A DNA stretch of 64,000 nt. Source: DASUKM01 sp036278735 (GTDB lineage: Bacteria; Acidobacteriota; Vicinamibacteria; Vicinamibacterales; 2-12-FULL-66-21). Position 1 is the first letter of the stretch, and each line of letters opens with the position of its first letter. Location: assembly GCA_036278735.1 (NCBI GenBank), contig DASUKM010000032.1, forward strand, positions 38,264 to 102,263. Direction: 5' to 3'. A program made the translations under genes and the position numbers. The notes under the pieces are model-generated. The model searched no databases. It was not told the DNA's origin and saw nothing but the letters and a program-made list of their open reading frames with translations. Below, piece by piece: positions 28,793 through 35,952 of this stretch.

Positions 28793-29404
28793 GGGGATCC
28801 TCGTCCTCGTCGTCCTCGTCCTCGTATTCCTCGAACTCGTCGTCCCCGATGGGCGGCAGTGCGACCGCGTCGAGCTGCTTTTCCCAATTCGCCTCTACGC
28901 TGCGGGCGATGGCTTCCTCGAAAGGAGTCTTGAGATACGCGAGCAGGGCTTCGAGGCGCGCCACCATTTCATCGCGGGTCATGCGCCTGTATGGGTCGTC
29001 CGCAGCGGCGCGCGGCGCGTGGTGTGCAGGGTCCGACGCCAGCCCGTTCCAGATGTTGGCGCCTTTGTCCGCGAGTCTTATGTAGCGCTCCTGCTGCTCA
29101 CGGCGTTCAGCCAGTACGTCGTAGGTCGCAGCGCGTCGGGCTTCCTTCCGCGTGAGAAAGGGCGCATCGGCCGGATTGCGCCAGCCAAGCTGCTCGCGGA
29201 GGAAGGCCTCCTGTAATTCGGTGATGCGCTCCTGATGTTCGTTCCGATAGCGCCGCACGCTGAGCCCGTTCTCTGTGTTCCCGCGCATGAAATGCCCGCG
29301 AATGCAGTGGTCGGCATCAGCAGGATTGCGGGCTGCGCCGCAGCGGCATACGTGGCCGTGTTCGGGCCGTGGCCCGGCGACGGCAGTGTGGTGTCGGTTC
29401 CCAT
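28776..29404 (-). CDS. zinc-ribbon protein with acidic tail, N-terminus frame-disrupted
   Basis: ATG 29404 with AAGG 6-10 nt upstream starts MGTDTTLPSPGHGPNTAT. The frame then loses sense, while the -1 frame supplies HVCRCGAARNPADADHCIRGHF, a CxC...C...GH zinc motif. It continues through a helical domain (RNEHQERITELQEAFLREQLG) to a very acidic C-terminus (DDEFEEYEDEDDEDEDP), stop at 28776. The zinc-motif frame has no ATG, GTG or TTG before ATG 29288, so either a 1-nt deletion near 29345-29360 or a shortened protein from 29288 (170 aa) is implied. First gene of a five-gene minus-strand operon. Confidence 0.6.
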
Positions 29405-29423
29405 AAGCTACCTTGGTGCTACC
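29404..29423 (-). promoter_or_regulatory. third paired GGTAGC motif at the operon start
   Basis: On the minus strand GGTAGCACCAAGGTAGCTTA has the same 11-nt spacing as the copies near attL and attR, and it runs into the ATG at 29404 (TTATG). It contains the AAGG ribosome binding site, so it may be a regulatory rather than a recombination site. Confidence 0.5.
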
Positions 29424-29732
29424 GCCGAGCGGCGCGAGTCGCGTTTACCCGCATAAACAGCCTCACCTTGTTGACTGCCGTGTACTGCCGCCGGTTTGTA
29501 AAACCTTTGTGCCCGGAGGAAGCGGTCTGGCCCGGAGCAGAAGATCGCAGCCCCGGGGTGCGGCGTCCCGCGGTGCGGCCGGGCTGTCCGGCCATACCTA
29601 GGCACAGGAAGTAAGGGAAGTAAGAGAAGTATTTCTAGTATTCTTAGTAGGCCAAGTTGGTAGCGCCAACTTGGAAAACATGCCCCCCTTGCTCTACCAG
29701 AAATACTCATAACCCTGTGCCTAGCCCTGCCG
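29424..29732. other. intergenic region with origin-like nested inverted repeats
   Basis: 309 nt between the small-gene operon and the primase gene, relatively AT-rich. An 11-bp inverted repeat CTAGGCACAGG / CCTGTGCCTAG (29598-29608, 29714-29724) encloses three GAAGTA-type direct repeats 9 nt apart (29608, 29617, 29626). It also encloses a 9-bp pair AGTATTTCT / AGAAATACT (29628-29636, 29699-29707) and a central hairpin CCAAGTTGG-TAGCG-CCAACTTGG (29651-29673). The arrangement next to a replicative primase suggests a replication origin; not proven. Confidence 0.6.
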
Positions 29733-32024
29733 TTACCCACGGGGCACCAGCCTCGGGCCATGGAGTACGACCTGCCCTGCGCGGCCGGGGCCGTCACCCT
29801 TCTTCTGCGCGCGTCGAATCCAGCCCTGTTCTTCGAGGGCGGTCAGGATTTCATCAAACTCCCTCACCTTGTGTCTGCGGTGTCGGCTATACAAGGCCGA
29901 CCGCAGCACCCCGTCGGGATACTGCTTAATGGTGTCGAGCAGGGCGTCGCAATCCTTCTGAAAGGATGACGTCCCGAGCGCCTCAATCAATCGCAGCGTG
30001 CTCGCCAGCCACCGGGCACCCATCGCCGCCGCCGCGTCGAAATCCGGCGTCTCAATTCGGGGCCGGAGTTCCTTGTCGCGGTCGAGGGCCAGCAGCGCGG
30101 CCACCTTCAGTACCGCTTCGGCCAGTCGTTGCAGGGCAGGGCGGGCCGCATCGCGGCGCGAGCAGCGCTCGGCTCGTCGCTGCCAGTCCTGCTCAAGTTC
30201 CCAGAAGGCGTCGAGCACCGCATCCGAAGCATCGACTCGGTTAATCTGGCGGGCTCGGTCGGCAAACGCGTGTGCCCGCTGCACCAGTCGATTGCGGGCC
30301 GCACCGATGGCGTCGGTGTCGCGGGGAACGCGACGAGGCTCTGCGATGCCGGTGACGAAGATAAACCGTGCCAGGAACCCGTCGAGCACGTTGTCGATGC
30401 TGGCCCGCTGCACGAACGAATCCCATGTGCTGGCGGTCAACTTCACGAGATATGGATTGTCGACGCGGTCGGTGTCGTCCTCGTGTTCGCCGGTGTTCTT
30501 GTTCTTCTTCCGTGTCCGGATGTTCTCCAGCACCAGCCCGTCGAACGCACGAATAAAGGTCTGCTGCAATCCCGCCATGTGCCCGCCGCGATTCATCTGT
30601 TGCAGCAGGCCGCTGTACTCGTCGCGAAGGAACACGGATGCCTGCCCGTCGCGGTCCTGTAGGCGCTGAATCAATCCCTGCGGCGAGCCCTCCCACTCGA
30701 CCACGGCCTGCTCGGTCAGTACGGAGACGGCGATGTCGCGGGCGATGTCGAGCACGGTGGTTTTGCGACCCATCGTCGAGTTCACGATGTAGCTGGTCCA
30801 AAGCGACAGGCGCCAACCCTTCACCGCCGTCGCGATCGGAATCCGGGGTGTCGGTCCCGCAAGGGCCGACAGCAGCCCCACGGCCATCAACTCGTGCGCT
30901 TCCTTCGGCGCGTCGGTGCGGCTGCTGGCGTAATTGATGTAGTCGCTTACAAAGCTGCCGGGCGCGGTCACGAGGGCGAACGGGACGGGCGTATCGACCG
31001 GTGCGTGGTCGTCTGGCGGGTCCAGCACCGTCACAGGCGGGCCATAGGTATCCGTGGTCGCTGCTATCGCCTTCGCGATAGTCAGGGCACCGTAGGTGTC
31101 GCCGCCGTGGCGCTCGTCCCACTTCTCTCTGAGCAAACCGCTGCGGCGGAACAGCCGGTCCATCTGCGCGGCATCCTTGCCCGTCCAGAACGCCAGCATC
31201 CGGCAGAGCGCCATGTCGGCTTCGCTGGCCGACGTGTAGCCCGTCACGTCCCCGTCCCACAGGGCACGGAACTTCGTCCCGTTCTTGGCGCTCTTCGCTC
31301 GGTCGAGTAGTTCGTCGTCGGGCAGGGCGCCGTCTGCGGCGGCAGGTGCAGCAGCGCCCGTCGGCTGTTCGGCCGGAAAGAGGAGGTGATATACGTCCGC
31401 CAGTTCCGTGCTCCGCTCCTCGACCGTCGCCACGAACTGGTCGACACCGTGCCCGGTCACGGTGAAGTAGCGGCCCGAGTCGTAAACTTCATACTCGACT
31501 GCACTCCGCTTCACGCGGCAGTGTGTGCCCGGTTTCGTTCCGCGGCCGATGGCCTTCAGGCCCTTCCCGCTCGGCGATACTTCGGTGTAGGTGTTCAGCG
31601 TGCGGTAGTAGTCCAGCGTCGTCGCGTCAACACGCCCGGTCTGCGGGTCGCGGCAGTCGTCGGCGTCGAGACCGAAGAAGCCGTCACCCAAGACGAACCC
31701 GATGCCGTCGCCTTGGCCAAGCTGATAGGCGCGGAGCGCGTCGGCAAAGCTGCTCCACGTGGCCGGGCGCGTACTGGCCGCTTCGCGGTCGGGGGTGGTG
31801 CTCGTGTATGGCACCTTCGTCCACTTCGACTCGCCCTTCGCGTTCTGGCGTAACTCGTAGCGCCAGATCACCCATCGGCGTTCGTGCTTTAGCGCGTCCG
31901 GAATGCCGTCCGGCTTCACCGCGAGCGCAGTGGGCCGTTTAGGCTGCAAGAGGTTCGCGACGATCCCCCTCATCGCCGGGTCCGGGTCGCGCGCGAGCGC
32001 CGCACCGTGGGTCAGGCCGTTCAT
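29733..32024 (-). CDS. primase-polymerase / DUF3987 helicase-like replication protein
   Basis: 763 aa. The N-terminal archaeo-eukaryotic primase-like domain has GLDADDC (Asp120, Asp122, metal site) and EVSPSGKGLKAIG (148-160). A helicase-binding-type helical domain (about 240-320, ALWDGDVTGYTSASEADMAL) follows, as in NrS-1-like polymerases. The C-terminal DUF3987 domain has a Walker-A-like NSTMGRKTT (415-423) and ends in a winged-helix-like segment (ILTALEEQGWIRRAQ). The likely role is starting and driving replication of the excised element. The start ATG 32024 overlaps the HTH gene stop (ATGA). Confidence 0.85.
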   Translation of the reverse strand: MNGLTHGAALARDPDPAMRGIVANLLQPKRPTALAVKPDGIPDALKHERRWVIWRYELRQNAKGESKWTKVPYTSTTPDREAASTRPATWSSFADALRAYQLGQGDGIGFVLGDGFFGLDADDCRDPQTGRVDATTLDYYRTLNTYTEVSPSGKGLKAIGRGTKPGTHCRVKRSAVEYEVYDSGRYFTVTGHGVDQFVATVEERSTELADVYHLLFPAEQPTGAAAPAAADGALPDDELLDRAKSAKNGTKFRALWDGDVTGYTSASEADMALCRMLAFWTGKDAAQMDRLFRRSGLLREKWDERHGGDTYGALTIAKAIAATTDTYGPPVTVLDPPDDHAPVDTPVPFALVTAPGSFVSDYINYASSRTDAPKEAHELMAVGLLSALAGPTPRIPIATAVKGWRLSLWTSYIVNSTMGRKTTVLDIARDIAVSVLTEQAVVEWEGSPQGLIQRLQDRDGQASVFLRDEYSGLLQQMNRGGHMAGLQQTFIRAFDGLVLENIRTRKKNKNTGEHEDDTDRVDNPYLVKLTASTWDSFVQRASIDNVLDGFLARFIFVTGIAEPRRVPRDTDAIGAARNRLVQRAHAFADRARQINRVDASDAVLDAFWELEQDWQRRAERCSRRDAARPALQRLAEAVLKVAALLALDRDKELRPRIETPDFDAAAAMGARWLASTLRLIEALGTSSFQKDCDALLDTIKQYPDGVLRSALYSRHRRHKVREFDEILTALEEQGWIRRAQKKGDGPGRAGQVVLHGPRLVPRG

Positions 32025-32224
32025 GGCTCTGCCCGCCGATGCCGTCGCACGAAGTCCTGAAGATCTTCGACGGCGATGAGGATTCGGCGGCTCGTCTCGC
32101 CGTCATACCGCCCCGGATATTTCACCGTGGGGAGTAGGCCGTCTCGCACGTATCGGCGCAGCATCCACTCGGACATGCCGGTGGCTTCTGCTGCCGCCTT
32201 CACGTCGAGCACGAGCGGGTTCAT
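32021..32224 (-). CDS. AlpA/MerR-like helix-turn-helix protein (excisionase-like)
   Basis: 67 aa. LDVKAAAEATGMSEWMLRRYVRDGLLPTVKYPG is the usual first part of an excisionase-type winged HTH, followed by RILIAVEDLQDFVRRHR. Such proteins bend DNA at att sites or activate element genes. It sits between the repressor and the primase, overlapping both by 4 nt, so all three are translated as one unit. Confidence 0.85.
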   Translation of the reverse strand: MNPLVLDVKAAAEATGMSEWMLRRYVRDGLLPTVKYPGRYDGETSRRILIAVEDLQDFVRRHRRAEP

Positions 32225-32553
32225 ACGACGTGTTCCGGCGTCGCCTGTACTTCCGGGTCTTCAATGCTGCACGGCGTCAGCAGCACGGACGCGGGGGACA
32301 GGGCGAACACGCGGGCGAGGGCGTCCAGTTCGGCGGCCGTGGGAATCTGCACGCCGCGTTCGATTGCGGAGATCTCCGACTGCCGCATCGTTCGGTGCAG
32401 CCCGCCGATAATCTTCGTGCGTTCCGCGACGTCGTTCTGCGTCCAGCCGCGCTGATGTCGTTCGAATTTGATGCGAAGGTAGCGCTCCACAGTGGCTCCT
32501 GCGTGCGCCGTTCGCGGAAGGGATGGCGAAGAGCGCACGGAAATAACGTTCAT
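32221..32553 (-). CDS. XRE-family transcriptional regulator
   Basis: 110 aa. HTH of the lambda-repressor type: RIKFERHQRGWTQNDVAERT, then MRQSEISAIERGVQIPTAAELDALARVF, followed by a short tail with no protease or ligand domain. The start ATG 32553 has GGGAG 9 nt upstream. It is divergent from the zinc-ribbon/integrase unit, and the 170-nt spacer contains a perfect 12-bp inverted repeat, the likely operator for controlling both directions. Confidence 0.85.
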   Translation of the reverse strand: MNVISVRSSPSLPRTAHAGATVERYLRIKFERHQRGWTQNDVAERTKIIGGLHRTMRQSEISAIERGVQIPTAAELDALARVFALSPASVLLTPCSIEDPEVQATPEHVV

Positions 32554-32632
32554 TCAACGTCACTCCCTCACACTCCACGCCCGGCCTTGCGGCCAGTGCC
32601 CCTACCAATACGCCAGCGGTTATGGGGTCCGC

Positions 32633-32689
32633 AAGTTAAAAACAAAGCCCAACCGCAAAAAAGTGTGGCGGGCACCCTGTTTTTAACTT
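32633..32689. promoter_or_regulatory. 12-bp inverted repeat in the divergent control region
   Basis: AAGTTAAAAACA (32633-32644) and TGTTTTTAACTT (32678-32689) are perfect inverted repeats 33 nt apart, in an AT-rich patch unlike the surroundings. A smaller TTTAC-N6-GTAAA pair and a TATAAG box follow at about 32687-32703, upstream of the 54-aa gene. Probably the repressor operator and integrase-side promoter. Confidence 0.65.
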
Positions 32690-32723
32690 TACCTATAAGT
32701 AAACTGGCAGTAACCTAGCCGCT

Positions 32724-32888
32724 ATGAAGCTACGGCTGCCCCTGTTGTACTGCCGCCGCTGCCACCACGAGTGGACGCCGCGCGGCACCGAAGTGACCAT
32801 GTGCCCCCGGTGCAAGAGCACCTTATGGGAGAAGCCGCGGACCAGTCGCCAAGGATTGCGACCGGCGAAGGGAAGGAAGAAGAGATGA
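32724..32888 (+). CDS. 54-aa zinc-ribbon protein co-translated with the integrase
   Basis: MKLRLPLLYCRRCHHEW...VTMCPRCKSTLWEKPR, then a Lys/Arg-rich tail ending GRKKR. The CxxC pairs (Cys10-Cys13 and Cys28-Cys31) form a complete zinc ribbon. The stop TGA (32886-32888) overlaps the integrase ATG (32885) by 4 nt. Its size, basic tail and coupling suggest an accessory DNA-binding protein for recombination. No strong ribosome binding site, but a TATAAG box lies 25 nt upstream. Confidence 0.75.
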   Translation: MKLRLPLLYCRRCHHEWTPRGTEVTMCPRCKSTLWEKPRTSRQGLRPAKGRKKR

Positions 32889-34036
32889 GCGAGAACACAA
32901 AGAAGCGACGCCGCACACGCGGCGACGGCAGTATCTATCGCAAGCGCCGCATGTGGTGGTTTGCCTACGTGGGGCCGGATGGGCAGCGGAGACAGGAGAG
33001 CAGCGGCAGCACCGTGAAAGAGGATGCCGTTCGCCTGCTGCGTCGTCGCACGGGTGCCCGCGAGCACGGGCTGCCGGTGATTGCCAATGCCGAGAAGCTG
33101 ACCTTCGAACAGGCGGCGCAGGCCATGTTCGACGACTTCAAGACGCGCGGGCGCCGCAGTCTGGACGAAGCCGAACGGCGCGTGCGCCTGCACCTGTTGC
33201 CATTCTTCGGCGGGCGGCGCATTGCCAGCATTGCGGAGGCCGACGTACAGGCATTCGTCGCGCATCGCCGCGAGCAGGGCATCGTCCGCAAGGGCGAACG
33301 CGCGCGCGACGTCTCAAATGGGGAAATCAACCGCGAGCTACAGCACCTCAAGCGAATCCTCAACATCGCCGTTCGGCGCGGGCAGCTTGGCCGGCGTCCT
33401 GAGATCGCCATGCTAGACGAACGCGCTAGCGTGCGCACCGGCTTCTTCGAACCGGTCATGCTGTCGAGCGTGCTGGCACACCTGCCCGAGGAACTGCGAC
33501 CACCCATCCGCATGGGGAGCATCACGGGTTGGCGCATCAATAGCGAAGTGCTGCCGCTCGAGTGGCGGCAGGTTGATATGGAAGCGGGGGAAGTGCGACT
33601 CGACCCGGGCAGCACAAAGAACGGCGAGGGTCGCGTATTTCCCTTCACCGCCGAACTGCGGGCGCTGTTCACGGCGCAGCGTGCAGCTCACGACGAATTG
33701 AAGGCGCAGGACACCATCTGCCCCTACGTCTTCTTTCGCATGGTGGCCGATGGACGCGGCGGGGACAAGCGACCGCTCCCCATCTTGAGCTTGAACAAGG
33801 CGTGGCAGGCTGCCTGCCGCGCGGCCGGGTGCCCGGGGCGCATTCCGCACGACCTGCGACGTACGGCCGTGCGCAATCTGGTGCGCAGCGGCGTGCCCGA
33901 ACGCGTGGCCATGAAGCTGACCGGGCACAAGACGCCGAGCGTGTTTGCCCGCTATGACATTGTGAGCGACGGAGACCTGCGCGATGCGGCTGCGAGGCTG
34001 GACCTAGTTAGCCGGGGTGAAGGGACAAGAGGATGA
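32885..34036 (+). CDS. int: tyrosine-type integrase
   Basis: 383 aa. Recombines attP with the tRNA-Cys attB. It has a basic arm-binding N-terminus (KKRRRTRGDGSIYRKRRMWW), a SAM-like core-binding domain (about 70-175) and a catalytic domain with all residues: Arg217 (TGWRINS), Lys245 (STKNGEGR), His322-x-x-Arg325 (HDLRRTAVRNL), His348 (TGHKTPS) and Tyr357 (FARYDI). ATG 32885 is preceded by AAGGAAG and overlaps the zinc-ribbon stop; an upstream open frame to 32771 is not needed. It ends 4 nt into the HNH-like gene. Confidence 0.95.
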   Translation: MSENTKKRRRTRGDGSIYRKRRMWWFAYVGPDGQRRQESSGSTVKEDAVRLLRRRTGAREHGLPVIANAEKLTFEQAAQAMFDDFKTRGRRSLDEAERRVRLHLLPFFGGRRIASIAEADVQAFVAHRREQGIVRKGERARDVSNGEINRELQHLKRILNIAVRRGQLGRRPEIAMLDERASVRTGFFEPVMLSSVLAHLPEELRPPIRMGSITGWRINSEVLPLEWRQVDMEAGEVRLDPGSTKNGEGRVFPFTAELRALFTAQRAAHDELKAQDTICPYVFFRMVADGRGGDKRPLPILSLNKAWQAACRAAGCPGRIPHDLRRTAVRNLVRSGVPERVAMKLTGHKTPSVFARYDIVSDGDLRDAAARLDLVSRGEGTRG

Positions 34037-34248
34037 CCAAGAAACAAATCCGCGAAGCACTGGTGGAGCGGCAAGGGGGTAAGTGCTTTTGGTGCGGCGA
34101 GACAATCCTTCCAGACGCCAAGAACGCGGACATCGGGCGCGTGACGCCGAAAGCTGAAGGCGGAACCTACGAGCTGTCGAACCTGATGCTAATACATCCG
34201 TGGTGTACGCAGCGCCGCACGCAGCGTGAATCGCCGAAAATCTTCTAA
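34033..34248 (+). CDS. small HNH-like protein with atypical core
   Basis: 71 aa. KCFWCG and HPWC form the two zinc-knuckle halves of an HNH fold, and TPKAEGGTYELSNLMLI is the central HNH segment. The position of the catalytic His pair (usually xHH or DHI before P) reads ADIGRV, so the general-base His is absent and nuclease activity is doubtful. ATG 34033 overlaps the integrase stop (ATGA). Last gene before attR. Confidence 0.75.
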   Translation: MTKKQIREALVERQGGKCFWCGETILPDAKNADIGRVTPKAEGGTYELSNLMLIHPWCTQRRTQRESPKIF

Positions 34249-34259
34249 TTACTGCCCGG

Positions 34260-34279
34260 GGTAGCATAGCGGTAGCTTA
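34260..34279 (+). promoter_or_regulatory. paired GGTAGC(A/T)TA motif, right copy
   Basis: GGTAGCATAGCGGTAGCTTA, 19 of 20 bases identical to 24420-24439 and in the same orientation. Candidate integrase arm-type sites. Confidence 0.6.
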
Positions 34280-34283
34280 GGCG

Positions 34284-34320
34284 GCACCACGCAGCACCAC
34301 CAGGCACCACGCTGCACCAC
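34284..34320 (+). repeat. four GCACCAC motifs phased at 10 bp
   Basis: GCACCAC begins at 34284, 34294, 34304 and 34314 with variable triplets between. The exact 10-bp step places all copies on one face of the helix, as expected for a cooperatively bound protein site next to attR. Confidence 0.75.
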
Positions 34321-34374
34321 AAAAGCCGAAGTAAAACCGCAGTCCGTGCCCGTGGGCAGAGGTCTTTGCACGGG

Positions 34375-34420
34375 CTGCAAAACCTCCATCCCCGGTTCAA
34401 ATCCGGGCGGCGCCTCCAAA
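34375..34420 (+). other. attR (46-bp core, tRNA-Cys 3' fragment)
   Basis: Identical to 24319-24364. Directly upstream, GGCAGAGGTCT (34355-34365) also matches the tRNA anticodon stem (24310-24320) but is separated by 9 extra bases. This element-side sequence mimics more of the tRNA than the core repeat. Confidence 0.92.
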
Positions 34421-34563
34421 ATCATTAGCAAATGTAGCGGTTCTGATTCGCGTGCCCGGCGAAGGTGTCCAAAGATTCCGACGATGTGGACGTAAAGCGG
34501 ACTTGTCGCGACACGCGCCTTTGAGTTGCGGGCGGCAGAGCGCAGCAGTAGAATCGTCCTACC

Positions 34564-34746
34564 GTGAAAACAAGGCGGCCATCGGTGCGTAGCACTCGGA
34601 CGCGACCGGCGGCCCCGCGTTCCGTCGCTTCCCGCCTGATCGCATTCGAAACCGGCCTCGAACAGCACCGTCGCGACCTCGATCTGCAATTCCGCCGCAT
34701 CGCCCAGATGCAGGTTGAAATCGACACGCTCAAGAAGGTGAAATAA
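34564..34746 (+). CDS. small basic hypothetical protein
   Basis: 60 aa, Arg-rich N-terminus then a helical segment FETGLEQHRRDLDLQFRRIAQMQVEIDTLKKVK with coiled-coil character. GTG 34564 lies 9 nt after TAGAAT (34549-34554), consistent with a leaderless transcript. It is followed 6 nt later by another small coiled-coil gene. No family recognised; outside attR, so not part of the intact element. Confidence 0.5.
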   Translation: MKTRRPSVRSTRTRPAAPRSVASRLIAFETGLEQHRRDLDLQFRRIAQMQVEIDTLKKVK

Positions 34747-34752
34747 CCTGGT

Positions 34753-34935
34753 ATGAGCGAGGACGGCGAACGGAAGCTCATCGTGGAGCGCGCTGACCGG
34801 ATGCTGAAACAAAGCCAGACGCTCCGAAAGATGGCTGGCGATCTGCACCAACAAGGCGTCGATCTGCAGAAGGAAAGCGCCGATCTGCGCCGCGCGATCA
34901 AACGCACGAAGCAGTCGCCCAAGAAGCGCCGCTGA
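34753..34935 (+). CDS. small coiled-coil hypothetical protein
   Basis: 60 aa: LIVERADRMLKQSQTLRKMA, then DLHQQGVDLQKESADLRRAIKR, with heptad-like Leu spacing and a basic C-terminus (KQSPKKRR). It forms a pair with the gene just upstream; both could be remnants of an older island, given the integrase relic that follows. Confidence 0.5.
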   Translation: MSEDGERKLIVERADRMLKQSQTLRKMAGDLHQQGVDLQKESADLRRAIKRTKQSPKKRR

Positions 34936-34957
34936 CGGGGCCACGCCGCGGCCGTCA

Positions 34958-35480
34958 GCGACCGACCGCCGCGTCGAGCTTCCGCGCCGCGTCGCGCAGG
35001 TCGCCGTCGCTCCCGATGTTGTCACGCTGGAACACCGACGGGGTCCTGTGCCCGGTCATCGCCATCGCCACGCGTTCCGTGATGCCCGGCGCGCACGAGA
35101 TTCCGGACGGCCGTGCGCCGGAGGTCGTGGGCCCGCTCACCCGGCCGCTCGACTCGCGACCTGCCATGCCTTGGCGAACGAGAGGATCGGCTGCGGCCGT
35201 TTCTCGCCACCGCGTCCATCCGCGACCATCCGGAAGAACACCCACGGCTCGATGTGGCCCGCCATCTCGAGCCGCGCGTGCTCGGCGTGCTGCGCCTGCA
35301 GGAGCTTGCGCAGATCGTCAGTGAAGTACAACACCCGCCCGTCGCCGTTCTTGGTCGTGCCCCGGCGTTGCGTACGTCGCCGGTGCGCACGCCGCGCCGG
35401 CTGACGATGCCCTGCTGCGGCCGATGCCCTACGAACGCTACGACGTCCCCGGTCGTGATGCCTGCCTGCGGCCGACATCT
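34958..35480 (-). pseudogene. decayed tyrosine integrase
   Basis: Three frames together give integrase pieces homologous to the intact one: FVGHRPQQGIVSRRG, then KNGDGRVLYFTDDLRKLL...VFFRMVADGRGGEKRPQPIL, AHDLRRTAVRNLVRAG, and ERVAMAMTGHRTPSVFQRDNIGSDGDLRDA. Frames change at least twice, and roughly 100 codons that hold the first catalytic Arg are deleted. At the nucleophile position FARYDI of the intact integrase is FQRDNI, so Tyr is replaced by Asp. It is the relic of a related, older element beside the same tRNA. Confidence 0.85.
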
Positions 35481-35763
35481 ACCCACGTGCGCGGCTGCAG
35501 GACGACGAGACCATAGAGATTTAGCCTTCAGAGCCGCCGGGTATCGCGTGAACGGCTTTTCCTGGCGAGACCTCGTCCGTGGGAAATGAGCTCGTGCCGA
35601 CAACAGGCATTCGAGCCGAAGACAAGCTGATCGATCTCTTTCTGAGCGTCGAGGACGACTGCTCGTGGGCAGGAAGACTGTCTGTCAAGATCCGGCCGGA
35701 CCGCCTTTCGCCTCCAAATGGTCGCGCCAAAATCCTTGTGCACTCCATCGACCGTCGCGACGG

Positions 35764-35952
35764 TCAGCTGAGCGAACCGCCGTTCCATTGGTGCGCCGGG
35801 TCTGGCACAAATGTGATGCCTTCGTCGCGGATGGTGACCAGCCAGCCGCCAGGAATTCTGGCTCTTCGGATCCGATCGTCGATGAGTTCGAGCTTGAAGC
35901 CCTTGGCGGCGACCTTCTCGAACACGAGGACGGGGGATTGGGCTTCACTCAT
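35764..35952 (-). CDS. small hypothetical protein
   Basis: 62 aa: MSEAQSPVLVFEKVAAKGFK, then ELIDDRIRRARIPGGWLVTIRDEGITFVPDPAHQWNGG. ATG 35952 has an excellent AGGAGAG ribosome binding site 5 nt upstream, which fixes the start inside a longer open frame. Its short beta-strand character resembles small DUF proteins of element cargo, but no family is named. Confidence 0.65.
   Translation of the reverse strand: MSEAQSPVLVFEKVAAKGFKLELIDDRIRRARIPGGWLVTIRDEGITFVPDPAHQWNGGSLS

Larger units (their letters stand above)
34249..34563. other. right end of the integrative element and attR flank
   Basis: 315 nt without a supported gene. It contains the right paired GGTAGC motif, four phased GCACCAC repeats, a stem-loop GCCCGTG/CACGGGC (34348-34375) and attR. 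Beyond 34420 the chromosome-side sequence shows nothing identifiable up to a TAGAAT box at 34549-34554. Confidence 0.7.

Noticed and set aside
29651..29673. CCAAGTTGG hairpin considered as an intrinsic terminator
   Set aside because: No T-run follows the stem on either strand; the wider nested symmetry fits an origin better.
34425..34560. Similarity of the minus-strand end NQNRYIC to the tail QNRYIA of the 94-aa element gene
   Set aside because: The match is limited to a few residues beside attR and is too short to claim a duplicated gene end.
35579..35763. Possible plus-strand gene starting at GTG 35579 (MGNELVPTTGIRAEDKLIDL)
   Set aside because: The sequence looks protein-like for about 60 codons but then overlaps the well-supported minus-strand gene at 35764-35952; no ribosome binding site. 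It may be a fragment.
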